From an uncultured bacterium (lineage in GTDB: Bacteria > Cyanobacteriota > Vampirovibrionia > Gastranaerophilales > Gastranaerophilaceae): DNA of 33,416 nucleotides. Both the position numbers and the translations under genes were made by a program. The DNA lies in NCBI GenBank assembly GCA_902783835.1, contig CACZSN010000018.1, positions 1-33,416 on the forward strand. Direction: 5' to 3'. The notes beneath the pieces are model-generated. The model did no database searches and had not been told where the DNA came from. It worked only from the letters and a program-made list of their open reading frames with translations. This document shows positions 1 to 7,821 of this stretch, piece by piece (the first letter of the stretch is position 1; every line of letters starts with the position of its first letter).

Positions 1-1106
1 CCGTGGTGATCGGCACCCCAAATATTTATAAGTTTCGTAAATCCTCTCTTTAATTTATCAAAATGATATGCAATATCTGCCGTCAAATATGTATATGCAC
101 CATCGTGCTTTTTAATTACTCTGTCTTCGTCATCACCGTAATCAGAAGATTTGAACCATACGGCTCCGTCTTTTTCATACAATTTGCCGAGTCTTTTGAG
201 TTCATCCAAACATCTTTTAACATCTCCTCTTTCGTGAAGCGATGTTTCAAAATAAAAGTTGTCAAAATGTGTCTCAAATTTTTCCAAAAGTGCCTTTTGT
301 TTCGATAACATATCTTTCTTTGCAAAGATTTTTAAAATTTCATGAGTCGCGGAATCCGCTTCTTTTCTGTTTTCCGCCTTCATTTTTTCGCAAATATCTT
401 TATGCTCTTGAATAAATTTTTTCGCACAATCAATTAAATAATCACCGGTATAATAATTTTTTACTTCTTCTTCATCTTGAGGAAAATCAATATCCGAGCC
501 AAGTTCCTGCATTACTCTGATATACAAAGACTTGCCTAACTTATTAATCTGATTTCCCGCATCATTAACATAATATTCCTGATAAACATCAAAACCTGAA
601 AATTTCATAACGTTTGCAAGCGTACTTCCGACAGCTGCCCAACGTCCATGTCCGATATGAAAAGGTCCTGTCGGGTTTGCACTGACATATTCAAGAATTA
701 CCTTTTCACCTTTGCCCGCATCATTCTTACCAAAATCCGCTTTCTTGTGCAAAATTTCTTCGACAACAGAGCTCAAAACATTAGTCATCGATGCTTGTTT
801 AACCTTGAAATTAATATACCCGCCGACTACTTTTAAACTGAATTTTTCCAAATCTTTTTCATCCGAATCGATTTGACTTTCAAAATCTATATATTTAATA
901 ATACTTTTTGCTGTCTCAATCGGAGATTTTCTCGTATAACGGCAAAGTCCCGAAATATTTATCGCAAAATCACCAAAATCCCTGTTCTTGGGTACTTCAA
1001 CGTTAAATGAAGGAATTTCAGCTTCCGTAAGATTTCCGCAAATTCCTTTGGAAATAGCCGTCTTTATTCCATTTACAACTAAATTTAAACATTCATCTTT
1101 TAACAT
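1..1106 (-). CDS. argS: Arginyl-tRNA synthetase, N-terminal 368 codons (runs off the window)
   Basis: Charges tRNA-Arg with arginine in the cytoplasm. Reading the minus strand from the ATG at 1106, the frame stays open to the window edge, so the C-terminal anticodon-binding part is missing only because the window stops. Seen: an N-terminal additional domain (about residues 1-110), then the class I signature SANPTGPFHIGHGRW with the HIGH box, then YYVNDAGNQ, and at the edge the conserved INIWGADHHG. This order is diagnostic for ArgS. A TATAAA -10-like box lies about 25 bases upstream of the start. It is divergent from rlmH with a gap of about 150 bases, so each gene probably has its own promoter. 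Nothing suggests decay. Confidence 0.96.
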   Translation of the reverse strand, partial: MLKDECLNLVVNGIKTAISKGICGNLTEAEIPSFNVEVPKNRDFGDFAINISGLCRYTRKSPIETAKSIIKYIDFESQIDSDEKDLEKFSLKVVGGYINFKVKQASMTNVLSSVVEEILHKKADFGKNDAGKGEKVILEYVSANPTGPFHIGHGRWAAVGSTLANVMKFSGFDVYQEYYVNDAGNQINKLGKSLYIRVMQELGSDIDFPQDEEEVKNYYTGDYLIDCAKKFIQEHKDICEKMKAENRKEADSATHEILKIFAKKDMLSKQKALLEKFETHFDNFYFETSLHERGDVKRCLDELKRLGKLYEKDGAVWFKSSDYGDDEDRVIKKHDGAYTYLTADIAYHFDKLKRGFTKLINIWGADHH

Positions 1107-1181
1107 ACTTGTTCTCTCGATTGTGTATTTTATAACGACATTTTAACAGAAAAAAGATTCTATTCAAATTAAGATTATATT

Positions 1182-1213
1182 AAAAGCCGTACTTGAATAA
1201 TATCAAGGCTTTT
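1182..1213. other. Inverted repeat between argS and rlmH
   Basis: AAAAGCC (1182-1188) pairs with GGCTTTT (1207-1213), and TTGA (1193-1196) with TCAA (1203-1206). The result is a hairpin with a four-base bulge in the rlmH leader or promoter region. No T-run follows on either strand, so it is not a normal terminator. It could be a leader structure or a regulator site. Function unknown. Confidence 0.35.
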
Positions 1214-1253
1214 GCTATCCTTATCCTATAAAATACAGGGCATAACCATTACT

Positions 1254-1724
1254 ATGAATATTAAAATTATAGCTGTCGGAAAAATAAAAGAAGACTACGT
1301 GAAATCAGCCACAAATGAATATATCAAAAGACTTTCGCCATATTTCAGGCTCTCAATAATCGAAATTCCAGCCGAACAAATTATGGATGAATCTCTCGCG
1401 GAAAAATATAAAGAAATTGAAGGCGAAAAAATCCTCGCCGCAATAAAACCCGACTCCTATGTCATAACTCTCGAAATTTTGGGAAAAATGCTGTCTTCCG
1501 TCGAACTTGCGGAAAAACTAAAAGAAATAACAAACTCGGGAATTCAAGAACTCGTCTTCATTATAGGCGGAGCAAACGGTCTGCATAAAAAGGTTTCGGA
1601 CCGTGCAAATTTCAAACTCAGTTTCTCAAAATTAACTTTTACTCACCAACTTATGAGAATGATTTTGACAGAACAAATTTATCGTGCCTCAAAAATTAAT
1701 GCAAATGAACCATATCACAGATAA
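1254..1724 (+). CDS. rlmH: 23S rRNA (pseudouridine1915-N3)-methyltransferase RlmH
   Basis: SPOUT-family methyltransferase that uses S-adenosylmethionine to methylate pseudouridine 1915 in helix 69 of 23S rRNA. From the ATG at 1254 it has 156 residues, the usual family length. An upstream in-frame ATG (1212) adds 14 residues absent from the family and lies before the likely -10 box (TATAAAAT near 1228), so I reject it. Motifs seen: N-terminal MNIKIIAVGK, the trefoil-knot SAM loop FIIGGANGL, and the C-terminal LTFTHQLMRMILTEQIYRA ending in EPYHR, which matches the conserved RlmH tail. It stands alone, divergent from argS. Confidence 0.95.
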   Translation: MNIKIIAVGKIKEDYVKSATNEYIKRLSPYFRLSIIEIPAEQIMDESLAEKYKEIEGEKILAAIKPDSYVITLEILGKMLSSVELAEKLKEITNSGIQELVFIIGGANGLHKKVSDRANFKLSFSKLTFTHQLMRMILTEQIYRASKINANEPYHR

Positions 1725-1812
1725 TTTTGTAAATTTTTATTACAAAACGAAAAGCATATGAAATCAAGGTTTTCAAAATGTTTTTAATATAGTAAGAACG
1801 AAAGGGGCAAGT

Positions 1813-2496
1813 ATGGTATCGATAAATGTCGGGAAAATAGCATCGACACTGAAAGACAGTGCTGCAGCTACTTTTCAAAAATTAAAAGAAAATCCAGCAG
1901 AAGGCAGTATTTTTGATGCTGCACAAAAATTAGGAATTAACAGTAAAGAAGATTTACAAGCAAGTATTGCTCGCTTTAAAGAAGATCCGAAAGGTACGGC
2001 ACAGTCCGCATTTAAAACTCTTTCGGAAAAAGGATTTTTCGGTGAAAAAATTCAGCAAAGTTATACAACCGGAGAAGAAGAAGGCAACCGAGAATTTTCA
2101 GTTGATAACATCGGTGAAAATATAACAACGAAAGCTACCGAACAACAAACAGAAACAAAAGCGACAGAAAACAAAACGGAAACGCAAGCTACAACTGCCA
2201 CGACAGAAGAAGAAACAGCCGTTGAAACCGCTGACGAAACGGAAGAAGCTGAAGAAACAACAGCAACAGCAGAAAACGATAACGGTGAAACTATTGTTGA
2301 GGAACAAGACAAAGAATTTGGCGGTATTTTGGGTAAATTGGGAATCAAAAACCTTGACGATTTGGGAAAAGGTATAAGCAAATTATTCAATAATCCGACA
2401 GAAACAACTCAATCAGCAGCTCAAAAGCTCGGTATTTCGGAAGAACAAGCTAAAAAAGTTGCAAGTTTCGTTTCAAAATATACACAACAATCATAA
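1813..2496 (+). CDS. Unrecognised acidic protein with two related helical ends and a Thr/Glu-rich linker
   Basis: I do not recognise this 227-residue protein. A clear ribosome site (AAAGGGGCAAGT) precedes the ATG. It has three parts: a helical N-terminal region (about 1-75), a low-complexity Thr/Glu/Ala linker (about 95-165) and a helical C-terminal region (about 175-227). The ends share a short repeat, [17 protein letters not shown] near residue 35 and [17 protein letters not shown] near 205, each next to an NP-containing helix (KENPAEG, FNNPTET), so the two ends look like copies of one small domain. No signal peptide or membrane segment is seen. A strong terminator follows, so it is a single-gene unit. 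The ORFs opposite the linker are artefacts of its repetitive codons. Confidence 0.8.
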   Translation: MVSINVGKIASTLKDSAAATFQKLKENPAEGSIFDAAQKLGINSKEDLQASIARFKEDPKGTAQSAFKTLSEKGFFGEKIQQSYTTGEEEGNREFSVDNIGENITTKATEQQTETKATENKTETQATTATTEEETAVETADETEEAEETTATAENDNGETIVEEQDKEFGGILGKLGIKNLDDLGKGISKLFNNPTETTQSAAQKLGISEEQAKKVASFVSKYTQQS

Positions 2497-2520
2497 TTGA
2501 TAAAGATTTATTAAAACAAA

Positions 2521-2553
2521 AAAATCTCCGACGATACCTCGGAGATTTTTTAT
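2521..2553 (+). terminator. Rho-independent terminator after the acidic repeat protein
   Basis: AAAATCTCCGA (2521-2531) pairs perfectly with TCGGAGATTTT (2539-2549) around a 7-base loop and runs into a T stretch. It lies 25 bases after the stop codon of the upstream gene. The maa remnant begins directly after it. Confidence 0.9.
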
Positions 2554-2900
2554 GGCAAGTTTCTGAAAATAAAAATTTTATGGACGGAGGAAGTATAACG
2601 ATAGGACATCACTGTTTCATAGGTCCAAATTGCGGTTTTTATACAGCAGTTCATCCAACCCTGTTCGAAGAACGAAATTCCGGACCGAAAAAAGCATTAC
2701 CGATTGTTATAGGAAATAATTGCCGGATTGGCTGAGATGTAACGATACTACCCGGGGTAACTATTGGTGAAGGAACAGTTATTGGTGCAAAAAGTGTTGC
2801 CACAAAAGATATTCCCGCAAATGTAATTACCGTCGGAAATCCTTGTCGGGTTCTGCATTCAATTACAGAAAAAGACAGCATATATACGAAGAATAAATAA
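2553..2900 (+). pseudogene. Maltose/galactoside O-acetyltransferase (hexapeptide repeat) remnant
   Basis: The intact family (Maa/LacA type) transfers acetyl from acetyl-CoA to sugars. The frame shows the left-handed beta-helix signature: [19 protein letters not shown], then a PIVIGNNC segment, then [25 protein letters not shown] and VGNPCRVL, ending at TAA 2898-2900. Two lesions are visible. The N-terminal part (roughly 70 residues in full-length relatives) is missing and the frame begins right at the upstream terminator. A TGA at 2733-2735 interrupts the frame where relatives usually carry Gly after the IG of the WIG motif, and the W itself reads R. Downstream of the TGA the frame is clean. 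Its stop codon overlaps the first base of the putative rbsD start, so the two were probably an operon. Confidence 0.85.
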
Positions 2901-3364
2901 TAAAGAAAAGAATTTTAAACCCGAAACTTGCTGCCATTGTTGCAAGTTTCCGCCACGGAGAAATACTGTTCATCGCTGATGCAGGAAGCGGTACATCAGA
3001 AAAAGCACTTTATCCTCTTGATTTTTCCGTAGAATATTTTGATTTAGAGATGGTTACAGGTTCTCCGAGTTTTCAGGATATAGTATCAGCTCTCGTTGAA
3101 GTCGGCGATTTTGAAGGTGCAATCGTAACAGCTGACATGTCTGAATTAAATCCCAAAGATTATAAATTTATAACCGATTTAATGGGCAAAGAAAATATTC
3201 ACGAAATGAATTATATCCCTGACTATTACCAAATGCGTGCCCGATGCAAAGTTGTTATCCAAACAGGAGACTATGGAGTCCATGCACAGGCTATTTTGAT
3301 TGCAGGTTATCCGAGTGCGGATATCCCGATGAATTGGCTGCAAAATGGTATAAAAAATAATTAA
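2900..3364 (+). CDS. RbsD/FucU-family sugar mutarotase-like protein, normal start codon missing
   Basis: RbsD/FucU proteins interconvert pyranose forms of ribose or fucose, usually as cytoplasmic multimers. The translation from 2900 gives 154 residues, close to the family's usual 140. It matches the family start (ILNPKLAAIVASFRHGE, with the conserved His of the active site), the FIADAGSG loop, and a C-terminal VVIQTGDYGVHAQAILIAG resembling the family's ATGE..Y.N.IL segment. There is no ATG, GTG or TTG where the protein should begin. ATA at 2900-2902 overlaps the maa TAA, so an original TAATG junction probably became TAATA. The first ATG (3050) would lose the conserved N-terminus. It may be dead, or weakly translated from ATA or ATT (2912). 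Confidence 0.6.
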   Translation: MKKRILNPKLAAIVASFRHGEILFIADAGSGTSEKALYPLDFSVEYFDLEMVTGSPSFQDIVSALVEVGDFEGAIVTADMSELNPKDYKFITDLMGKENIHEMNYIPDYYQMRARCKVVIQTGDYGVHAQAILIAGYPSADIPMNWLQNGIKNN

Positions 3365-3424
3365 AGACTGCCATATATATTTTTAGTTTTTATATTTTTT
3401 TAAATACATTTCATTTACGAAATA

Positions 3425-3465
3425 AAAAAAACGGCTAACCGTAAAAAGTCTGCCGTTTTTATTTT
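3425..3465. terminator. Bidirectional terminator between rbsD-like gene (+) and tRNA-Arg (-)
   Basis: AAAAAACGGC pairs with GCCGTTTTT across an 18-base loop. There is a T-run on the plus side (to 3461) and, read on the minus strand, a run of T after the hairpin. It serves both the plus-strand gene ending at 3364 and the minus-strand tRNA ending at 3469. Confidence 0.7.
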
Positions 3466-3468
3466 AAA

Positions 3469-3545
<77 letters not shown>

Positions 3546-3564
3546 TTACTTTCTTTACAAATCT

Positions 3565-3592
3565 ATTGTATCCACTGAAAATTATTTATCAA
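3565..3592 (-). promoter_or_regulatory. Promoter of tRNA-Arg
   Basis: On the minus strand TTGATA (3592-3587), a 16-base spacer, then TACAAT (3570-3565). This ends about 20 bases before the tRNA 5' end, consistent with a sigma-70-type promoter and a very short leader. Confidence 0.65.
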
Positions 3593-3647
3593 CAGATATT
3601 TTTTTATTATCTCCAAAATTACCGCCAACTCTGATTTTTAACAAAAA

Positions 3648-3669
3648 AAATTGCTGCCTTTAGCAGCAA
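3648..3669 (-). terminator. Orphan minus-strand terminator
   Basis: TTGCTGC (3651-3657) and GCAGCAA (3663-3669) form a perfect 7-bp stem. On the minus strand it is followed by eight T. No minus-strand gene lies upstream until 7142, across two plus-strand genes. It may therefore end a short unannotated RNA from roughly 3670-3800 (see findings), or act as a roadblock. Confidence 0.55.
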
Positions 3670-3862
3670 ATATACTTAATAATCTTGGGAGGAGATTTGG
3701 GGATTTGTGTTATACAGGCATGTTATGACACATGTTTAATTTTGTGTAGTCTTTTATTTTAATTCTTAATAATTATTTACATATCATTGATAGTCATGAA
3801 AATTTGTTTTATGGCACTATTATCTTTTTTCGGGTAAAATTAAGTCACAGAGGTATTTTTTC

Positions 3863-5452
3863 ATGCTTATAGATGACATTATTGTAAATATATTAATTAT
3901 ATTATTTATTTGTTTAATTCTTTATTTAATTTCTTACGTTGCGGCTGTATTTGCGGCGACAAAAAAGAAACAGTTAGGTCTTGAGCAAAAATATTTAGCT
4001 GAAGATTTACCGGGAAATTTAATTACTATTATTTACGCAAAACGCGGTCAAAAAGGGGTTGTTGAGCTTGTTAACATGCTCAAGTTGCAAAAATATCCCA
4101 AAGAAAATTATCAAATTCATGTTGTTTTCGATAATTTCACTGATGAATATCCCGATATCGTTGAGCAAATGGGCGGAGTCAAAGTTTGGAGAATTAACAA
4201 AGGTACTTCAATGGGCAAGGATAATGCTCTTTCTTGGTTACTGGAAAGACTCATCTCCTTCAGAAACGTAAACGCTTTTGTTTTTCTCGATGCAGACAGA
4301 GTAATTAAGGATGATTTCCTTGCAAATATCAACACTGCTTTATTTTCAAATGATGTCATTGTTCCCGCAAAAGAATATATTGTTGCTAAGGGCGATATTT
4401 TGGCAGGAATTTACAATGTTGCACAAAAATATTACAACAGAATTTTCAACACCTCGAGAGCAGTAATGAAGCTTATTTGCCCCATCGACTCTGGTGCTGT
4501 TGCAATTAAGCAAGAAGTTCTTGAAAAAATGCAGTGCGTTGATTTCAAAGACAAAAAAACGGAGCATTTATATTCTTTATTTTTGGCAAGCAAAGGCTAC
4601 ATTCCTGTATTTGCACCCGATGTACGTTCCAAGGTAAAATACGGTTCTGAATTACCTTTATCGTTAAGTGATAAAATTTCAATTTTTAAATACGGTTTAG
4701 GAAAACTCGTCGGCGGTAATTGGAAAATTGCGGAATATTTAATCAGCACATTGAGATTTCCGGTATTAGCGGTCATTTTCCTCTATTTGGCATTCTTTAT
4801 ATTTTTATACCATTTTGAAGTAAAAAATATGTTTTTCTATGACATAAAATATATTACGTCAGCTGCCATCGCAACATTTGTGACATTCATTTTCTCATTA
4901 CTCGTTGCATCAGATGAAAAAATTAACCCCATAATGCTCGGAATGTACCCTGTTTATAAGCTTTTAGGAGATATTTTCCCGACAAAAAATAACAAAAAAG
5001 ATAACGAAGAAAATGAAGAAGAAATAAATTCCGACATTCCGAGAGGAGATGCCGAAACGGTTATGGTTTCGGACGGCGAAAATATGTTGAAATGCACTGC
5101 GGAAGTGAAAAATACAGGTGACGGAAAACAAATTGTTTTCAGATACAAGTCAAAAACATTGGTAACAAATACTCATGCTTCCGTAAAAGCTGCAATTGAT
5201 GAACTTGCGGATAAAATGCAAGCCGGCGGCTTAAAATTGCATATTTGCGGTGCCTGTGCACACTTTGGATTTAAACCGAATACAGATATTTCTTCTCAAA
5301 CAGGATTATGTTCTCAAAAAGATAATATGACAGAAGATATTCAACCGGAAAAACATCTTTTTGAAACTTGCGAACATTTCTGTTTGTTATCTGAATTAAA
5401 TAACGTCATCGATTTTGATTCTTTCAACAAAAATGACAATTTTAACGAGTAA
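3863..5452 (+). CDS. GT2-like membrane glycosyltransferase with C-terminal Cys-rich domain
   Basis: Probable GT-A-fold glycosyltransferase facing the cytoplasm from the inner membrane; donor and acceptor unknown. Layout of the 529 residues: one membrane helix (about 5-30); the catalytic domain (about 50-285) with the DxD motif in VFLDADR (D143, D145) and a PIDSGAVA acceptor-loop region; two membrane helices (about 298-318 and 330-350); a charged Glu/Asn linker (about 375-390); and a C-terminal domain (about 395-529) with Cys at 462, 465, 483, 503 and 507 in CGAC and CEHFC arrangements. The QxxRW motif of processive synthases is absent, which suggests a non-processive or altered enzyme. The Cys cluster looks like a metal or Fe-S site and is unusual for this family. 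The ClC gene starts 21 bases downstream, so the two are probably co-transcribed. Confidence 0.8.
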   Translation: MLIDDIIVNILIILFICLILYLISYVAAVFAATKKKQLGLEQKYLAEDLPGNLITIIYAKRGQKGVVELVNMLKLQKYPKENYQIHVVFDNFTDEYPDIVEQMGGVKVWRINKGTSMGKDNALSWLLERLISFRNVNAFVFLDADRVIKDDFLANINTALFSNDVIVPAKEYIVAKGDILAGIYNVAQKYYNRIFNTSRAVMKLICPIDSGAVAIKQEVLEKMQCVDFKDKKTEHLYSLFLASKGYIPVFAPDVRSKVKYGSELPLSLSDKISIFKYGLGKLVGGNWKIAEYLISTLRFPVLAVIFLYLAFFIFLYHFEVKNMFFYDIKYITSAAIATFVTFIFSLLVASDEKINPIMLGMYPVYKLLGDIFPTKNNKKDNEENEEEINSDIPRGDAETVMVSDGENMLKCTAEVKNTGDGKQIVFRYKSKTLVTNTHASVKAAIDELADKMQAGGLKLHICGACAHFGFKPNTDISSQTGLCSQKDNMTEDIQPEKHLFETCEHFCLLSELNNVIDFDSFNKNDNFNE

Positions 5453-5473
5453 CAAACTTGGGCAATATGTCTT

Positions 5474-7138
5474 ATGAAAAGATATAAACAAGAATTTGGT
5501 AATATTTTTAAGCAAATATTTAAAAGCGAAATAATTTTGCAATCCGTTCTTGTCGGTTTAACTTCGGGTATATTGGTCGTTCTTTTTCGGGTTTCAATAA
5601 CTTCACTTTTCGACTTTATCCAAAAAATAACCTCTGATTTAAAGTTTTTATTTCCGTTAATAATGGCGGCAGGCGGATTAATTTCCGGATATATTGTCTG
5701 CAAATATGCCCCTGAAGCAAAAGGGAGCGGCATTCCCTATGTTAAGGCAAGTTTATTACACCTCGGAAATCTTACGAGGGTAAGAAGTATTTTCGTTAAA
5801 TTTTTCGGAGGCATAGCCTCCATAGGAACGGGCATGTCTTTGGGCAGAGAAGGTCCGAGTGTACAATTAGGCGCCGGTTGCGGAGCTTTAATCGGCAAAA
5901 TGTTCAAACTCAGCGGAACAGATAAGGACAAACTTATATCTGCCGGAGCGGGAAGTGCTATTGCGGCAACTTTTAATGCTCCTATTGCAGGAACAATTTT
6001 TGTATTGGAAGAATTAATGCAAAAATTCAATTCTTCTATCCTTTTTCCGGTACTGATTTCAACGGTAACGGCTTCTTCAATCGCAAGATACCTTCTGGGA
6101 AACAATACGTCTTTCGCAATACCCGCCATAAACGGAAATATTTCAATAAATATTTTTGTTTGCTTAGCCGTCGGAATAATTTGCGGAATTTTGGGAGTAT
6201 TATTTTCAAAATTAATCCATTACAACAATGATTTATTTTTAAAATTAAAAATAAAACCATACTACAAACCAATGGTTGCGGGATTTTTTGTCGGAATAAT
6301 CGGATTATTTTTACCTTTGATATTAGGAAGCGGAAACAGCAGTGTAGACATTTTATTACAGGGGAAAATCCCTATATTAATTATATTATCAGTTTTCGTC
6401 ATGAAATTTTTAGTAACTCCGTTTTGTTTCGGCTCCTGTGCCGTCGGCGGAATATTTTTACCGATGTTAATGCTCGGTGCTTATTTGGGTTATATTTGCG
6501 GCTACATTTCAAACTGTTTCGGAGCGGAAATAAACCTCGTCGTAATCTCTCTAATCGGAATGGCAGCCTTTTTATCTTCTGTTGCAAGAACTCCGATTAC
6601 GGCAACAGTTATGGTTTTTGAAATGACGGGAGGATATGATTTTATTTTGCACATTATGCTCGCCTGTGCCGTTGCGGATATCGTTGCGGAAAAACTTAAG
6701 CATAAACCAATATATTCGGAATTGATTGTTAATCAGGTCAAAAATTCAGATTCCGCAAAAATTTTGGAAACAAAAACAGTTCAGGATATTATGAAAGCAA
6801 ATGTTTCTTCTGTTTCACAAGATATATCATTGACGGAAGCTTTACAAAAAATGAACGAGGAACAACACTCGTTCTTCCCCGTAACAAACAGCCGAAACAA
6901 TCTTGTCGGCTGCATTGAAAAATCCGATATAGAAGATGTTTTAATTAATTGCGAAAATAAGAACCTCAAAGTCAAAGACGTTATGGACGTGAATGTTATA
7001 ACTTCAGACAAATCACTGAATTTGTATACCTTATTTTTCAGATTGCACGCGAACAATGCCGATAAATCAGTTGTCATCGATAAAAATCAAAAAATTGCAG
7101 GTATCGTCTCAAGATACGATATACAGGAAGTCTTGTAA
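5474..7138 (+). CDS. ClC-family chloride channel or Cl-/H+ antiporter with two CBS domains
   Basis: Inner-membrane anion transporter, 554 residues. The three ion-pathway signatures are present: GSGIP (84-88), GREGP (124-128, with E126 as the gating glutamate) and GGIFLP in the second half. A Glu equivalent to the internal proton glutamate lies in FVLEELMQKF (E180 by rough count), favouring an H+/Cl- exchanger. About ten hydrophobic segments precede two CBS domains (about 435-490 and 500-554), which in the family bind adenine nucleotides and control gating. Start at ATG 5474, 21 bases after the glycosyltransferase stop. A convergent minus-strand gene begins only three bases after the stop, with no terminator between them. 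Confidence 0.95.
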   Translation: MKRYKQEFGNIFKQIFKSEIILQSVLVGLTSGILVVLFRVSITSLFDFIQKITSDLKFLFPLIMAAGGLISGYIVCKYAPEAKGSGIPYVKASLLHLGNLTRVRSIFVKFFGGIASIGTGMSLGREGPSVQLGAGCGALIGKMFKLSGTDKDKLISAGAGSAIAATFNAPIAGTIFVLEELMQKFNSSILFPVLISTVTASSIARYLLGNNTSFAIPAINGNISINIFVCLAVGIICGILGVLFSKLIHYNNDLFLKLKIKPYYKPMVAGFFVGIIGLFLPLILGSGNSSVDILLQGKIPILIILSVFVMKFLVTPFCFGSCAVGGIFLPMLMLGAYLGYICGYISNCFGAEINLVVISLIGMAAFLSSVARTPITATVMVFEMTGGYDFILHIMLACAVADIVAEKLKHKPIYSELIVNQVKNSDSAKILETKTVQDIMKANVSSVSQDISLTEALQKMNEEQHSFFPVTNSRNNLVGCIEKSDIEDVLINCENKNLKVKDVMDVNVITSDKSLNLYTLFFRLHANNADKSVVIDKNQKIAGIVSRYDIQEVL

Positions 7139-7141
7139 AAA

Positions 7142-7480
7142 TCAGCTCTTATATTCGTCAGGAATATATTTTTGCCAATCTTTGTCCATCTTTTTGATAA
7201 AACGATGGGCATCAATAACATCGTCGGACGAAATAGGTTCAGGCAAATCTTTAACCTGTAAAGCAAGTTTTTCATCAGAAAGCTTTTCGTCTTTTATTGC
7301 AATCGATTCTATCCCCAAAATCGCCACTCCAAAAGATTTTTGACACTCCGGACAAACAACTTGCAAAACGAACAAACCTTCTTCTTCACGCAAAACGTAA
7401 ACAGAATCTTCGTCAAAGTCATGCCCGCAATTTGAACAACATAAGTCTGAAAATAATTTGTTAATGTTTAATTTGCTCAT
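7142..7480 (-). CDS. Small zinc-ribbon protein of unknown function
   Basis: 112 residues from ATG 7480 with a good ribosome site (GAGGG), ending in TGA. Residues 14-50 carry CCSNCGHDF and, after a beta-rich segment, CPECQKSFGV. This CxxC...CxxC pair is typical of a rubredoxin-like zinc ribbon. The C-terminal half is acidic and ends in a helix (DVIDAHRFIKKMDKDWQKY). There is no membrane segment. The fold suggests nucleic-acid or protein binding but no specific role can be assigned. It converges with the ClC gene. A TATAAT-like box lies near 7504-7499 on the minus strand. Confidence 0.85.
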   Translation of the reverse strand: MSKLNINKLFSDLCCSNCGHDFDEDSVYVLREEEGLFVLQVVCPECQKSFGVAILGIESIAIKDEKLSDEKLALQVKDLPEPISSDDVIDAHRFIKKMDKDWQKYIPDEYKS

Positions 7481-7595
7481 ATTTCCCTCTATATATTTAT
7501 TATACTTACTTTTTTTTCAAAAGCACAAATCTTAAAAAATTTTATTTTCATCCATTTGAATTAGTTATAATTTTGCAATAAAGGGTAATATATAT

Positions 7596-7721
7596 ATGGC
7601 AGAAAGTTATGGGGTGTTCACTATGGATATCACAAATCTTCTTAATCTCGTTATTTTCGGTATGATTTTGTACATCGGCTTGCTCGTTGTACCGACAATG
7701 CTCGAAAATAAAGAAGCGTAA
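7596..7721 (+). CDS. Single-pass small membrane protein, 41 residues
   Basis: ATG at 7596 follows AAGGGTAAT and a strong TATAAT box at 7566-7571. The product has one hydrophobic helix (about residues 14-34: LLNLVIFGMILYIGLLVVP) and a short charged tail, MLENKEA. A second in-frame ATG (7623) would give 32 residues and keep the whole helix. A promoter-like box, a ribosome site and a clean helix make it a believable small protein. Function unknown; single-gene unit. Confidence 0.6.
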   Translation: MAESYGVFTMDITNLLNLVIFGMILYIGLLVVPTMLENKEA

Positions 7722-7793
7722 CAGATTATAAATAATCAAAGTTACAAAATTTTCGCCATGTTTGACATGTCTTGGAAGTTGTATGATTTTTTA

Positions 7794-7818
7794 TAATTGT
7801 ACTTTTTACAATTATTAA
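7794..7818. terminator. Weak hairpin between two convergent genes
   Basis: TAATTGT (7794-7800) pairs with ACAATTA (7808-7814) around a T-rich loop between the small membrane protein (+) and the SGNH protein (-). It is AT-only and short, so termination strength is doubtful. Confidence 0.4.
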
Positions 7819-7821
7819 ATC

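Noticed and set aside
2061..2390. Two long minus-strand ORFs opposite the acidic protein
   Set aside because: They are the antisense of a GAA/ACA-rich repeat linker and read as Val/Ser- or Phe/Cys-rich low complexity. No ribosome sites.
3685..3745. Riboswitch or tRNA-like structure before the glycosyltransferase
   Set aside because: Only a weak inverted repeat is visible, with no recognisable class consensus; kept only as a possible small RNA.
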